Shown one piece after another: positions 4,942 to 5,059 of a stretch of DNA of 5,059 nucleotides. Both the position numbers and the translations under genes were made by a program. The stretch spans positions 1-5,059 of the forward strand of contig JALVCY010000099.1 in assembly GCA_027009605.1 (NCBI GenBank). Reading direction: 5' to 3'. Within the stretch, counting starts at the first letter, position 1. Each line of letters begins with the position of its first letter. Under the pieces are notes generated by a model, which did not search any database, had not been told where the DNA came from, and worked only from the letters and a program-made list of their open reading frames with translations. The DNA is from Saprospiraceae bacterium (GTDB lineage: Bacteria; Bacteroidota; Bacteroidia; Chitinophagales; Saprospiraceae).

Positions 4942-5009
4942 TTCGTGTTTTTCGTGTCTTTCGTGGTAAAAAAAATGTCGTGCCTTTCGTGCCTTTCGTG
5001 CCTTTCGTG
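4942..5009. repeat. 9-bp tandem repeats built on TTTCGTG
   Basis: The first block (4942-4968) reads TTCGTGTTT, TTCGTGTCT, TTCGTGGTA. After a run of A and ATG, the second block has three exact CCTTTCGTG units (4983-4991, 4992-5000, 5001-5009) preceded by a partial TCGTG (4978-4982). Nine bases keep one frame, so the array encodes a Cys-Leu-Ser or similar tripeptide repeat; this is repeat translation, not a protein. Confidence 0.85.
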
Positions 5010-5042
5010 GTTCAATCATCTTGGTGGTTTGGATACCGCCTA

Positions 5043-5059
5043 CCCTTAACCCTTAACCC
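5043..5059. repeat. Start of a 7-bp CCCTTAA array at the window edge
   Basis: Two full CCCTTAA units and a partial CCC run into the right end of the window, so true length is unknown. The motif is telomere-like only in appearance; short tandem arrays of other unit lengths occur in the same spacer, which favours an ordinary intergenic repeat. Confidence 0.6.

Larger units (their letters stand above)
4749..5059. other. Repeat-filled non-coding tail after anmK
   Basis: The 311 bases hold no credible gene; two open frames are translations of the repeats. In order: an unremarkable stretch (4749-4800), GNA-type palindromes (4806-4873) including copy 2 of the 41-bp repeat, CCTGC-TGCCG-GCAGG (4820-4834), an 8-bp-arm palindrome (4900-4920), 9-bp TTTCGTG arrays and a 7-bp CCCTTAA array running off the edge. 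A T run at 4938-4943 lies 17 bases past the 4900-4920 hairpin, too far for a standard terminator. Confidence 0.7.

Noticed and set aside
4900..4943. Intrinsic terminator for anmK
   Set aside because: The hairpin at 4900-4920 is strong, but the T run begins 17 bases later, so the classic stem-plus-U-tract geometry is missing.
4778..5049. Two open frames after anmK (4778-4969 and 4804-5049)
   Set aside because: They consist of the 41-bp repeat, the 4900-4920 palindrome and the 9-bp array translated in two frames; no start context or family resemblance.
5043..5059. Telomere-like CCCTTAA end
   Set aside because: Only 2.4 units are visible at the window edge, beside bacterial genes and other short arrays; there is no sign of a linear chromosome end.

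Overview
The window is chromosomal DNA, most likely from a free-living member of the Bacteroidota; a Saprospiraceae-like environmental lineage is possible. This rests on A-rich start regions without Shine-Dalgarno sequences, a TAnnTTTG-type -7 element (TATCTTTG, 1354-1361) before the main plus-strand gene, and intergenic DNA packed with short tandem and palindromic repeats. The genus cannot be fixed from sequence alone.

Layout: 1-538 is non-coding repeat DNA: a duplicated ~70-bp unit, tiny palindromes with a fixed loop rule, a duplicated 107-bp unit and 8-bp tandem arrays. Two minus-strand genes follow, 15 bp apart and probably cotranscribed: a Rof-like Rho-binding antiterminator (938-1201), then a DgkA-type membrane lipid kinase (539-922). 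A 217-bp divergent region (1202-1418) separates them from two plus-strand genes: oligopeptidase B (1419-3473, complete catalytic triad) and anhydro-N-acetylmuramic acid kinase AnmK (3657-4748). The rest (4749-5059) is again repeat DNA and includes an exact second copy of a 41-bp sequence from 305-345.

The clearest discovery is a 163-bp MITE-like element at 3473-3635 between the peptidase gene and anmK. It has perfect 12-bp terminal inverted repeats beginning GTAA, is flanked by an exact 8-bp duplication (CGGGAATA), and is imperfectly palindromic throughout. GTAA ends with an 8-bp duplication are the pattern of the IS66 family. It landed inside the peptidase stop codon and regenerated a stop (TAA became TAG). 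Removing it leaves the two genes 12 bp apart, so it split what looks like a former tight operon.

The second signal is a dispersed set of twelve short palindromes whose arms differ but stay complementary, while the central triplet is always TNC on the plus strand. The minus strand therefore reads C-GNA-G, the motif of unusually stable DNA mini-hairpins.

Functionally, DgkA (lipid or undecaprenol phosphorylation) and AnmK (peptidoglycan recycling) both serve the cell envelope, Rof acts on transcription termination, and oligopeptidase B is a cytosolic processing peptidase. They look like ordinary housekeeping genes between repeat-rich spacers, not one dedicated pathway.
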